This document shows, piece after piece, positions 1 to 8,112 of a stretch of DNA of 15,602 nucleotides (positions are counted from its first letter, which is position 1; the number at the start of each line of letters is the position of its first letter). The DNA is taken from the NCBI GenBank assembly GCA_023389425.1, contig JAEWEK010000162.1, positions 1 to 15,602 of the forward strand, in the 5' to 3' direction. The position numbers and the translations under genes are program-made. The notes below the pieces were generated by a model. The model saw only the letters and a list, made by a program, of their open reading frames with translations. It had not been told where the DNA came from and searched no databases. The stretch comes from Pseudomonadota bacterium (GTDB lineage: Bacteria > Pseudomonadota > Gammaproteobacteria > Burkholderiales > Burkholderiaceae_D).

Positions 1-24
1 CACATACCTTAATGGAGCCATAAC

Positions 25-264
25 ATGTCGGATATCGAACAACGCGTTAAAAAAATCGTCGCTGAGCAACTGGGCGTTGCCGAAGCGGACATCAAAATCG
101 ATTCCTCCTTCGTTGACGATCTCGGCGCTGATTCCCTCGATACCGTGGAACTGGTGATGGCACTCGAAGACGAATTCGAAATGGAAATCCCGGACGAGCA
201 AGCCGAGAAGATCACCACCGTGCGTCAAGCCATCGAGTACGCACAGGCGCACGTCAAGGCCTAA
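25..264 (+). CDS. acpP: Acyl carrier protein
   Basis: A 79-residue acidic acyl carrier protein. It carries growing acyl chains on a 4'-phosphopantetheine arm during type II fatty acid synthesis in the cytoplasm. The DSL attachment motif lies in GADSLDTVEL, with the modified serine at residue 37 (Ser36 in E. coli numbering without Met). Length and acidic helices match the family closely. The ATG at 25 has a GGAG ribosome binding site at 14-17. fabF follows after 26 bp, the usual acpP-fabF order, and the rest of the fab cluster presumably lies upstream of the window. The prosthetic group would be added by the AcpS encoded at 11923. Identification is essentially certain. Confidence 0.98.
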   Translation: MSDIEQRVKKIVAEQLGVAEADIKIDSSFVDDLGADSLDTVELVMALEDEFEMEIPDEQAEKITTVRQAIEYAQAHVKA

Positions 265-290
265 GCTTTAAGTTTTTCCAGGAGAATCGC

Positions 291-1535
<1,245 letters not shown>

Positions 1536-1549
1536 ACTTAATCCGTTCG

Positions 1550-1622
1550 CCTCGTTCTAACGAGGTGGGCTGATCCGTCCGGCCGCCTCGTGCGGCCGGC
1601 GCTTCTTCTACTTCCCCTTTTT
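1550..1622 (+). terminator. Double hairpin after fabF, probable terminator
   Basis: Two consecutive inverted repeats follow the fabF stop. The first has 7-nt arms (CCTCGTT/AACGAGG) at 1550-1565. The second is a perfect GC-only 8-bp stem (CCGGCCGC/GCGGCCGG) at 1579-1599 with a 5-nt loop. A pyrimidine-rich tract ending in five T residues follows at about 1611-1622. The T-tract is not directly adjacent to the stem, so termination could be partial, with readthrough into the next gene. Confidence 0.55.
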
Positions 1623-1633
1623 CTGCTGCTGCC

Positions 1634-2104
1634 ATGTCGATCGCGGTGTCCGCTGTCGTCGTGCCGTCGCGCCGCCTGCGCGCGCTCGTCGCCTGCTTCG
1701 GCGTCTGCAATGCCGCGGCCGGCTTCGCACTGGCTTTCTCGCCCGGCCGGGGCTTCCAGCTGGCGCCGCTGTGCAGCGCGTTTTTCCTCGTCGCAGCGGG
1801 TTTTCTCTCGCACGCCGCGGCTCGCCGTACAAAGACGCGCCGGATTGATATTTCTGGACTTGGCCAGCTACGGCTGGCGGTACAACAAGGCGTGGGCACG
1901 GCGGGCGAGGGCGTACCGGTGACCGTGTCGCCGGGCTCGACCGTGTGGCCGCAACTGCTGATGTTGCTGCTGCGTTCGCCGGACGGCGCGCTGACCGTGC
2001 TGCCCGTGCTGCGCGACAGCGTGACGGCGGGCCAGTTCCGTGCACTGGCCGTGGCAGTGAGGGCGGTGGATGCAGGCAGCGCAAGGATGCAAAAAATACT
2101 TTGA
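1634..2104 (+). CDS. Small two-TM protein, YgfX-like (tentative)
   Basis: A 156-residue protein with a basic N-terminus, two hydrophobic segments at about residues 17-36 and 41-60 separated by a short turn, then a soluble domain. Its C-terminal half, with LLLRSPDG, LPVLRDSV and QFRALAVAVR, resembles the end of YgfX-type proteins, which have two N-terminal TM helices and a small cytoplasmic beta domain and are often found beside rpoE. The resemblance is judged by eye and the family call is tentative. The ATG at 1634 is the only usable start before an in-frame stop at 1571 and has no clear Shine-Dalgarno sequence. The stop codon overlaps the -35 element of the rpoE promoter. Confidence 0.55.
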   Translation: MSIAVSAVVVPSRRLRALVACFGVCNAAAGFALAFSPGRGFQLAPLCSAFFLVAAGFLSHAAARRTKTRRIDISGLGQLRLAVQQGVGTAGEGVPVTVSPGSTVWPQLLMLLLRSPDGALTVLPVLRDSVTAGQFRALAVAVRAVDAGSARMQKIL

Positions 2105-2130
2105 ACTTATTGCAGTGGGCCAACTCTTAA
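2103..2130 (+). promoter_or_regulatory. Sigma-E type promoter for rpoE
   Basis: GAACTT at 2103-2108, a 16-nt spacer, then TCTTAA at 2125-2130. This closely matches the sigma-E consensus (GGAACTT, 16 +/- 1 nt, TCnnA) known from E. coli rpoE autoregulation. It lies about 30 bp upstream of the rpoE GTG start in an AT-richer patch, which implies sigma-E transcribes its own gene. The start point is inferred at about 2136. Confidence 0.7.
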
Positions 2131-2160
2131 GTAGGTAGCGCCCGCGAGGGATCATCGGCC

Positions 2161-2763
2161 GTGACGACAGAACGCGAGTGTGATCAATTGCTGGTCGAGC
2201 GCGTCCAGGCGGGCGACCGGCAGGCCTTCGACCTGCTGGTGGCCAAGTACCAGCGTCGGCTGATGCGCCTGGTGTCGCGCCTCGTGCATGATCCGGCGGA
2301 AGCGGAAGACGTGGTGCAGGAAACCTTCATCAAGGCATTCCGCGCCTTGCGCCATTTCCGTGGCGACTCGGCTTTTTATACGTGGTTGTACAGGATAGGA
2401 ATCAATACTGCTAAAAATTTTCTCGTCACACAGGGCCGGCGCGCCCCGACTTCCACCGAAGCCGATGCGGAGCGCGCCGAAGCGTTTGACGATGCGGACA
2501 GCTTGCGCGACATAAACACCCCGGAATCGGTGTTGGCCAGCAAGCAGATCGCCTACACGGTCAATGCTGCAATGGAAGCCTTGCCGCTCGAGTTGCGAAC
2601 GGCAATCGTCCTGCGCGAAATCGAGGGCTTAAGCTACGAAGAAATCTCCGAAGTCATGGCTTGCCCGATCGGCACGGTGCGCAGCCGCATCTTCCGGGCG
2701 CGCGAGGTCATCGCCGAGAAATTGAAGCCGCTGCTCGATTTCCCGACCGACAAGCGGCGCTAG
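2161..2763 (+). CDS. rpoE: RNA polymerase sigma factor RpoE (sigma-E)
   Basis: A 200-residue ECF sigma factor directing transcription of envelope-stress genes. Region 2 covers about residues 24-93, with the DVVQETFIKAFRAL core-binding block and the GDSAFYTWLYRI motif. Region 4 covers about 133-186, with the helix-turn-helix around GLSYEEISEVMACPIGTVRSRIFRAR. These blocks are nearly identical to E. coli RpoE, so this is the classical RpoE/AlgU type and not a generic ECF factor. The start is a GTG at 2161, the only plausible start after an in-frame stop at 2137; AGGG at 2147-2150 is a slightly distant ribosome binding site. An rseA-like gene follows and a sigma-E promoter precedes. Confidence 0.96.
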   Translation: MTTERECDQLLVERVQAGDRQAFDLLVAKYQRRLMRLVSRLVHDPAEAEDVVQETFIKAFRALRHFRGDSAFYTWLYRIGINTAKNFLVTQGRRAPTSTEADAERAEAFDDADSLRDINTPESVLASKQIAYTVNAAMEALPLELRTAIVLREIEGLSYEEISEVMACPIGTVRSRIFRAREVIAEKLKPLLDFPTDKRR

Positions 2764-2817
2764 CGGGCCATGCCTCACTACAGCAGCAATATTTTCCGAT
2801 CCCACGGCACGGACACG

Positions 2818-3111
2818 ATGGATACCAACAAAAAAATCCGCGAACACATCTCCGCCCTCTGCGATGGCGAACTGCCTGCAGGCGACCTCGAGCTGGCCTG
2901 CGCCGGCCTGCAGACGCCCGAAGGCAAGCAGGCGTGGGATGCCTACCACCATATCGGCGACGTGTTGCGGGCGCGCGCCTCGGCCGACCTGTCGCCGGGC
3001 TTTGCCGGCAGACTGGCGGCGCGGCTGGCGAACGAGCCCATGCCGGCACGGCGCCGGGCCGAAGCCGCGGGCGAGGCCGCACCGGTGGTCGTGGCGGCGC
3101 CGCGCTCCTGA
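2818..3111 (+). CDS. rseA: Short RseA-like anti-sigma-E factor lacking a membrane segment
   Basis: A 97-residue protein whose N-terminal half matches the sigma-binding domain of RseA: ISALCDGEL followed by WDAYHHIGDVLR, the counterpart of SALMDGE and WESYHLIRD in E. coli RseA. RseA holds sigma-E inactive at the inner membrane until its periplasmic part is cleaved. Here the protein ends in an Ala/Pro/Arg-rich tail (about residues 70-97). It has no transmembrane helix and no periplasmic domain; E. coli RseA is 216 residues. No alternative frame downstream encodes a TM segment. The ATG at 2818 matches the family N-terminus. An in-frame ATG at 2770, only 6 nt after the rpoE stop, would add 16 residues. 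Neither start has a strong ribosome binding site. Confidence 0.8.
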   Translation: MDTNKKIREHISALCDGELPAGDLELACAGLQTPEGKQAWDAYHHIGDVLRARASADLSPGFAGRLAARLANEPMPARRRAEAAGEAAPVVVAAPRS

Positions 3112-3240
3112 CTCTCTGCGATCTATCCTTTGCCCCGATAGTGCCGGGCACGACAATCCATGTTGAAAGCGGTCCGTGGCGACAAACGCAGGCATTTTCG
3201 CTTACCATTGCGTCAACACTCCCCTTGAGCGAATGTTCCT

Positions 3241-4695
3241 ATGACAAGCAAAACTGCTAGCACGATCCTGTCGGCCTTGCTTCTGTCCGGTGCCGGCCTG
3301 CTGTACTTCCCCGCGGCGCAAGCGGCAAGCGCCGCCGCGCCGGTCGTCGCCACGCCGGTGGTCGGCCTGCCGGATTTCGCCGACCTCGTCGAAAAGGTCG
3401 GCCCGGCCGTGGTCAATATCCGCACCACCGAACGCGTCAAGGCGGGGCAGGGCGACGCCGAGATGCAGGAATTCCTGCGCCGCTTCTTCGGCCAGGCCGT
3501 GCCGCGCGGCCGCCGCGGCGGCAACGGCGGCAATGCGGTGCCGGAGGAGGTCCAGCGCGGCGTCGGCTCCGGCTTCATCATTTCGCCGGACGGCTATGTG
3601 CTGACCAATGCCCATGTGGTCGAGGGCGCGGACGAAGTGACCGTCACGCTCACCGATCGCCGCGAGTTCAAGGCCAAGGTGCTCGGCGCCGACGAACGCT
3701 CGGACGTGGCGGTGCTCAAGGTCGAAGCCGGCAACCTGCCGACGCTGAAAATCGGCGACTCCAACAAGATCCGCGTGGGCGAATGGGTGATCGCGATCGG
3801 CTCGCCCTTCAACCTCGAGAACACGGTCACCGCCGGCATCATCTCGGCCAAGGCGCGCGACACCGGCGAATACCTGCCGCTGATCCAGAGCGACGTGGCG
3901 GTCAACCCGGGCAACTCCGGTGGCCCGCTCATCAATATGCGCGGCGAAGTCATCGGCATCACCTCGCAGATCGCGACCCTGTCCGGCGCCTACAACGGCA
4001 TCTCCTTCGCGGTGCCGGTCCAGGAAGCGATGCGGGTGGCGGAGCAGCTGCGCAAGACGGGACACGTCACCCGCGGCCGCCTCGGCGTGCAGATCGGCGA
4101 GGTCACCCGCGACGTCGCCCAGGCGCTGGGCCTGGAGCGTGCGCGCGGCGCCGAGGTCGCGATGGTCGAACCGGGCGGCCCGGCGGACAAGGCCGGCATC
4201 AAGGTCGGCGACATCATCCTCAAATTCGACGGCCAGGCGATCGAGAAGACGGCCGACCTGCCGCGGCTGGTGGGCGCTGCCAGGATCGGCAGCCAGGCCA
4301 CGGTCACCGTGTGGCGTCGCGGCAAGCAGCAAGACATCCCGGTCACCATCGTCGAGCTGAAGGACGACAAGACCGCAGCGGCCACCAAGTCCACGCCCAA
4401 GAAGGGCGCGCCGGCCGAGACCAACGCGCTGGGCCTGCACGTGAGCGACCTGTCGGCGGCGCAAAAGCGCGAGCTCAAGACCGACAACGGCGTGCTGGTC
4501 GAGTCGGTCCAGGGCAGGGCGGCCGCGGCCGGCGTGCAGCAGGGCGACGTGATCCTGCAGGTCGACAACACCGAAGTGCACGGCGCGGCGCAGTTCAACG
4601 GCCTCGTCGCCAAGCTCGACGCCAAGAAGGCGGTGGCCGTGCTGGTGCGGCGCGACACCGTGACCCAGTACCTCGTCATCAAGCCGCGCGAATGA
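3241..4695 (+). CDS. Periplasmic Do-family serine protease (MucD/DegP-type)
   Basis: A 484-residue trypsin-like protease with two PDZ domains, which degrades or refolds misfolded envelope proteins. The signal peptide has a hydrophobic core at about residues 8-24 and a likely cleavage after AQA (residue 28). The catalytic triad is His125 (NAHVV), Asp155 (SDVAVLK) and Ser226 (GNSGGPL). PDZ1 covers about 278-370 and PDZ2 about 397-480. An Arg/Gly-rich LA-loop segment lies near 88-100. The family would be named degP, mucD or htrA; I leave the symbol empty because sequence alone does not separate them. It follows rpoE-rseA as in the classical sigma-E operon, but directly, with no rseB between. The ribosome binding site is weak. 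Confidence 0.95.
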   Translation: MTSKTASTILSALLLSGAGLLYFPAAQAASAAAPVVATPVVGLPDFADLVEKVGPAVVNIRTTERVKAGQGDAEMQEFLRRFFGQAVPRGRRGGNGGNAVPEEVQRGVGSGFIISPDGYVLTNAHVVEGADEVTVTLTDRREFKAKVLGADERSDVAVLKVEAGNLPTLKIGDSNKIRVGEWVIAIGSPFNLENTVTAGIISAKARDTGEYLPLIQSDVAVNPGNSGGPLINMRGEVIGITSQIATLSGAYNGISFAVPVQEAMRVAEQLRKTGHVTRGRLGVQIGEVTRDVAQALGLERARGAEVAMVEPGGPADKAGIKVGDIILKFDGQAIEKTADLPRLVGAARIGSQATVTVWRRGKQQDIPVTIVELKDDKTAAATKSTPKKGAPAETNALGLHVSDLSAAQKRELKTDNGVLVESVQGRAAAAGVQQGDVILQVDNTEVHGAAQFNGLVAKLDAKKAVAVLVRRDTVTQYLVIKPRE

Positions 4696-4964
4696 CGGCA
4701 CGCTTCACGCTGTACTCGCGCAGCTGGTGCCACCTGTGCGAGGACATGCTGGCGGCCCTGCGGAAGCTGGCGCCGCCGGGCAAGCCCTTCGAGGTCGACG
4801 TGATCGATGTCGATGCCGACCCGGCGCTGGTGGCGCGCTTCGACGAGCTGGTGCCGGTGCTGTATGGCCGGCTGGAGGAAGCGGAGCTGTGTCATTACTT
4901 TCTGGATGAGGCGGCGGTGCGGGCGTATTTGGATGGTGTTGGGGTACAGACTGCTGCCGCCTGA
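4692..4964 (+). CDS. Glutaredoxin-family protein (CxxC thioredoxin-fold)
   Basis: A 90-residue thioredoxin-fold protein of the small glutaredoxin-like (DUF836) type. It starts with the beta strand FTLYSR, then the redox motif WCHLC (Cys13, Cys16) and a helix, and has the cis-proline at Pro55 in LVPVLY. It is likely a cytoplasmic thiol-disulfide protein; its partner is unknown. The ATG at 4692 overlaps the protease stop codon (ATGA), so translation is probably coupled. The last eight or so residues are low in information. The domain assignment is secure; the physiological role is not. Confidence 0.88.
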   Translation: MTARFTLYSRSWCHLCEDMLAALRKLAPPGKPFEVDVIDVDADPALVARFDELVPVLYGRLEEAELCHYFLDEAAVRAYLDGVGVQTAAA

Positions 4965-4983
4965 TTTGCACACTCCTTCCGCC

Positions 4984-5088
4984 CGTCGTCCCGGCGCAGG
5001 CCGGGACCCATAGACACTTTGGGTAGTCGAATGGCCGCGCCGCAGGCCCGCTGGCTCAGCATGGGTCCCGGCCTCCGCGGGGACGACG
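4984..5088 (+). repeat. REP-like long inverted repeat
   Basis: Two 28-nt arms, 4984-5011 and 5061-5088, are inverted copies matching at 26 of 28 positions, separated by 49 nt. Each arm contains its own smaller GC-rich palindrome (TCCCGGC/GCCGGGA in the left arm). The minus-strand translation gives the VVPAEAGTH string typical of dispersed extragenic palindromes in many proteobacteria. It sits just after the protease-glutaredoxin pair. It has no T-tract, so it is more likely a REP-type repeat that may protect the 3' end of mRNA than a classical terminator. Confidence 0.75.
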
Positions 5089-5223
5089 TTCAAGCGTTAA
5101 CAGGGAATGAAGCGCCGTCTTTACGCCGCCTTGACCTTCCAAGCCAATAATCCAGCTTAAAACCGCCATTTTCCCGCCACCCTCCACCCGTAATCCGGGC
5201 TTTCTGCCCTGAAATCCGGTAAA

Positions 5224-5391
5224 ATGGCTAGTCCGGAAAAGCTTCTGTCCACAGTACATCAGCTTCTCGCGTTTGATAAGGCGCTCGCCAGGGGATTGCC
5301 AATCCCTCAACGAAGCGCTTTTTTCGTATTGCGCCGGCGCCGCGAGGGTCCTCTGCAGGCTGCCCGCCCATCATCGGTTTTGAGCATTTAA
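5224..5391 (+). CDS. Possible 55-codon leader ORF overlapping the lepA start
   Basis: An open frame from ATG 5224 to TAA 5389-5391, whose last base is the first base of the lepA ATG (TAATG). The peptide would begin MASPEKLLSTVHQLL and end PSSVLSI, with an Arg-rich stretch (VLRRRRE) in the middle. I recognise no family. In favour: the stop/start overlap is typical of translational coupling, and lepA itself has only a weak GAG ribosome binding site at 5382-5384. Against: there is no clear ribosome binding site before 5224, the ATG overlaps a possible -10 element (TAAAAT, 5220-5225), and a terminator-like hairpin lies inside it. Treat it as a candidate only. Confidence 0.25.
   Translation: MASPEKLLSTVHQLLAFDKALARGLPIPQRSAFFVLRRRREGPLQAARPSSVLSI
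5278..5324 (+). terminator. Strong terminator-like hairpin in the lepA leader
   Basis: The outer stem pairs 5278-5287 with 5311-5321 (core GCGCT/AGCGC, one bulged A). Inside is a 7-bp inner stem (5291-5297 with 5301-5307, around GGGATT/AATCCC) with a 3-nt loop. Six T residues follow at 5319-5324. This has the form of an intrinsic terminator on the + strand. It lies 66 nt upstream of the lepA start, so it either ends a short upstream transcript or attenuates lepA-lepB transcription. Confidence 0.6.
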
Positions 5392-7184
5392 TGAAGAACA
5401 TACGTAACTTTTCCATCATCGCCCACATCGATCACGGCAAGTCGACGCTGGCCGACCGCATCATCCAGCTGTGCGGCGGCCTGTCCGATCGCGAAATGGA
5501 CGAGCAGGTGCTCGATTCGATGGACCTGGAGCGCGAGCGCGGCATCACCATCAAGGCCCAGACCGCCGCGCTTCAGTACAAGGCGCGCGACGGCCAGTCC
5601 TACAACCTGAACCTGATCGATACCCCGGGCCACGTCGACTTCAGCTACGAAGTGTCGCGCTCGCTGTCGGCCTGCGAAGGCGCGCTGCTGGTGGTCGACG
5701 CCAGCCAGGGCGTGGAAGCCCAGACCGTGGCCAACTGCTACACCGCGCTCGACCTGGGCGTGGAAGTGGTGCCGATCCTGAACAAGATCGACCTGCCGCA
5801 CGCCGATCCCGACAACGCCAAGAAGGAAATCGAGGACGTGATCGGCATCGACGCGTCCGACGCCACCACCTGCTCGGCCAAGACCGGCCTCGGCGTGGAA
5901 GACGTGCTGGAAGCGCTGATCGCGAAAGTGCCGCCGCCCAAGGGCGACGCCGACGCGCCGCTGCAGGCACTGATCATCGACTCCTGGTACGACAGCTACG
6001 TCGGCGTGGTGATGCTGGTGCGCGTCGTCAACGGCACGCTGCGCCCGAAAGACAAGATCCTGCTGATGGCCACCGGCTCGCAGCAGCTGGTCGAGCAGGT
6101 CGGCATCTTCTCGCCGCGCTCGGTGCAGCTGCCGGAACTGGCGGCTGGCCAGGTGGGCTTCGTCATCGCCGGCATCAAGGAACTGCATGCCGCCAAGGTG
6201 GGCGACACCATCACGCTGGCGGGCAAACCGGCGCCCGCACCGCTGCCGGGCTTCAAGGAAGTGCAGCCGCAGGTGTTCGCAGGCCTGTTCCCGGTCGAAG
6301 CCAACCAGTACGACGCGCTGCGCGATTCGCTGGAAAAGCTCAAGCTCAACGACGCCGCCCTGATGTACGAGCCGGAAGTGTCGCAGGCGCTGGGCTTCGG
6401 CTTCCGCTGCGGCTTCCTGGGCCTGCTGCACATGGAGATCGTGCAGGAACGCCTGGAGCGCGAATTCGACATGGACCTGATCACCACGGCGCCGACCGTG
6501 GTGTACGAGGTCAAGATGCGCGACGGCACCGAGATCAAGGTCGACAACCCGTCCAAGATGCCCGAGCCGTCCAAGATGGACGAGGTGCGCGAGCCGATCG
6601 TCAACGTCAACCTGTACATGCCGCAGGAATATGTGGGCTCGGTCATGACGCTGTGTAACTCGAAGCGCGGCGTGCAGATGGACATGAGCTACCACGGCCG
6701 CCAGGTCAAGCTGCGCTACGAGATCCCGATGGCCGAGATCGTGCTCGACTTCTTCGACCGCCTCAAGTCCACCTCGCGCGGCTATGCCTCGATGGATTAC
6801 GAGTTCAAGGAATACCGCGCCTCGGACGTGGTGAAGGTCGACATGCTGATCAACGGCGACAAGGTCGACGCGCTGGCCATCATCGTGCACCGCGCCAACG
6901 CCGCCTACCGCGGCCGCCAGGTCGCGGCCAAGATGCGCGAGCTGATCCCGCGCCAGATGTTCGACGTCGCGATCCAGGCCGCCATCGGCGCCACCATCAT
7001 CTCGCGTGAAAACGTGAAGGCGATGCGCAAGAACGTGCTGGCCAAGTGCTACGGCGGCGACATCACCCGCAAGAAGAAACTGCTCGAGAAACAGAAGGCG
7101 GGCAAGAAGCGCATGAAGCAAGTGGGCTCGGTCGAGATTCCGCAAGAAGCCTTCCTGGCCATCCTCCAAGTGGAAGAAAAATGA
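5391..7184 (+). CDS. lepA: Elongation factor 4 (LepA), ribosome-associated GTPase
   Basis: A 597-residue translational GTPase of the EF4/LepA family. It binds ribosomes and is reported to affect back-translocation and initiation or ribosome biogenesis. G motifs are intact: AHIDHGKS (11-18), RGITIK with the switch I threonine (50-55), DTPGH (77-81), NKID (131-134) and SAK (162-164). The LepA-specific C-terminal domain is complete, ending in a lysine-rich region with MRKNVLAKCYGGDITRKKKL and AFLAIL near the end. Full length. The ATG at 5391 matches the conserved MKNIRNFSIIAHIDHGKS start. lepB follows with an ATGA overlap, the classical lepA-lepB pair. The 5' leader is unusual (see the hairpin and candidate leader ORF). 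Confidence 0.98.
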   Translation: MKNIRNFSIIAHIDHGKSTLADRIIQLCGGLSDREMDEQVLDSMDLERERGITIKAQTAALQYKARDGQSYNLNLIDTPGHVDFSYEVSRSLSACEGALLVVDASQGVEAQTVANCYTALDLGVEVVPILNKIDLPHADPDNAKKEIEDVIGIDASDATTCSAKTGLGVEDVLEALIAKVPPPKGDADAPLQALIIDSWYDSYVGVVMLVRVVNGTLRPKDKILLMATGSQQLVEQVGIFSPRSVQLPELAAGQVGFVIAGIKELHAAKVGDTITLAGKPAPAPLPGFKEVQPQVFAGLFPVEANQYDALRDSLEKLKLNDAALMYEPEVSQALGFGFRCGFLGLLHMEIVQERLEREFDMDLITTAPTVVYEVKMRDGTEIKVDNPSKMPEPSKMDEVREPIVNVNLYMPQEYVGSVMTLCNSKRGVQMDMSYHGRQVKLRYEIPMAEIVLDFFDRLKSTSRGYASMDYEFKEYRASDVVKVDMLINGDKVDALAIIVHRANAAYRGRQVAAKMRELIPRQMFDVAIQAAIGATIISRENVKAMRKNVLAKCYGGDITRKKKLLEKQKAGKKRMKQVGSVEIPQEAFLAILQVEEK

Positions 7185-8095
7185 ACCTGCAAACCATCCT
7201 CGGCAACTTCGCCCTGATCCTGTTCGTGGCCATGGTGGTCACCGGGGTGATCTGGTGCCTCGACGTGTTCTACCTGGCCAGGAAGCGCCGCGCCGCGGCC
7301 GATGCCGCGCTGGCCGCCTACGACGCCCGCAACGCCAAGCTGTCCGCCGACGGCATCAAGCCCGACACCGGCAACCGCGCCGCGATCGAGGCCGCCATGC
7401 TGCGCCAGCCGACCTGGATCGAGTACTCGGGCAGCTTCTTCCCCGTGATCGCGCTGGTGTTCGTGCTGCGCTCCTTCCTGTGGGAGCCGTTCAAGATCCC
7501 CTCGTCGTCGATGGTGCCGACCCTGCTGGTGGGCGACCTGATCCTGGTGAACAAGTATGCCTACGGCATCCGCCTGCCGATCGTGAACAAGAAAATCATC
7601 GAGCTCGGCAATCCCCAGCGCGGCGACGTGATGGTGTTCAAGTACCCGAAGGACCCGAGCCAGGACTACATCAAGCGCGTCATTGGCGTGCCGGGTGATA
7701 AAATCACCTACGAAAACAAGCGCTTGACGGTCAATGGCAAGCCGGTCGAGTACCAGGCCATGCCCGACTACCTGGACGACGAGCGTCCGGTGTACCACAA
7801 GCAATACATGGAAATGTTGCCAGGAAAGTCACATCGCATCCTGACCATGGAAGGGCGGCCGACCATCGACTACGGCGCCGTGGACAATTTTCCGCATCGT
7901 GAAAACTGCGACTATTCGTACGACAAATTTAGCTGTATCGTACCGGAGGGCAATTATTTTATGATGGGGGATAACCGCGACAACTCTGCCGACAGCCGGT
8001 ACTGGGGCTTCGTGCCTGACCAGAACATTGTCGGCAAAGCGATCCTGATCTGGATGAACTTCGGTAACCTGAAGCGGATCGGCGGTATCCACTAA
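7181..8095 (+). CDS. lepB: Signal peptidase I
   Basis: A 304-residue inner-membrane serine protease that removes signal peptides from Sec- and Tat-exported preproteins. TM1 is at about residues 8-31; a cytoplasmic basic loop follows; TM2 is at about 84-100. The catalytic Ser110 lies in the PSSSMVPTL block and the general-base Lys165 in DYIKRVIG. The conserved box GDNRDNSADSR is at about 263-273. Length is close to E. coli LepB (324). The ATG at 7181 overlaps the lepA stop (ATGA); the frame stays open further upstream inside lepA, but homology begins at this Met. Likely substrates nearby include the Do-type protease precursor encoded at 3241. Confidence 0.97.
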   Translation: MNLQTILGNFALILFVAMVVTGVIWCLDVFYLARKRRAAADAALAAYDARNAKLSADGIKPDTGNRAAIEAAMLRQPTWIEYSGSFFPVIALVFVLRSFLWEPFKIPSSSMVPTLLVGDLILVNKYAYGIRLPIVNKKIIELGNPQRGDVMVFKYPKDPSQDYIKRVIGVPGDKITYENKRLTVNGKPVEYQAMPDYLDDERPVYHKQYMEMLPGKSHRILTMEGRPTIDYGAVDNFPHRENCDYSYDKFSCIVPEGNYFMMGDNRDNSADSRYWGFVPDQNIVGKAILIWMNFGNLKRIGGIH

Positions 8096-8112
8096 GTGTG
8101 AGGGAGTCGCAG

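Noticed and set aside
3163..3191. TTGAAA as a -35 element for the protease gene
   Set aside because: No acceptable -10 hexamer lies 16-18 nt downstream, and no sigma-E GAACTT motif is present in this gap.
3112..3240. Possible remnant of rseB between rseA and the protease gene
   Set aside because: Only 129 nt are available and no frame shows RseB-like sequence or a hydrophobic segment; I see no recognisable remnant.
5192..5225. AATCCGG direct repeat (5192-5198, 5213-5219) beside TAAAAT as an operator and promoter for lepA
   Set aside because: The 21-bp spacing is suggestive, but the repeat is short, no -35 element matches, and one such pair is expected by chance in this GC-rich sequence.
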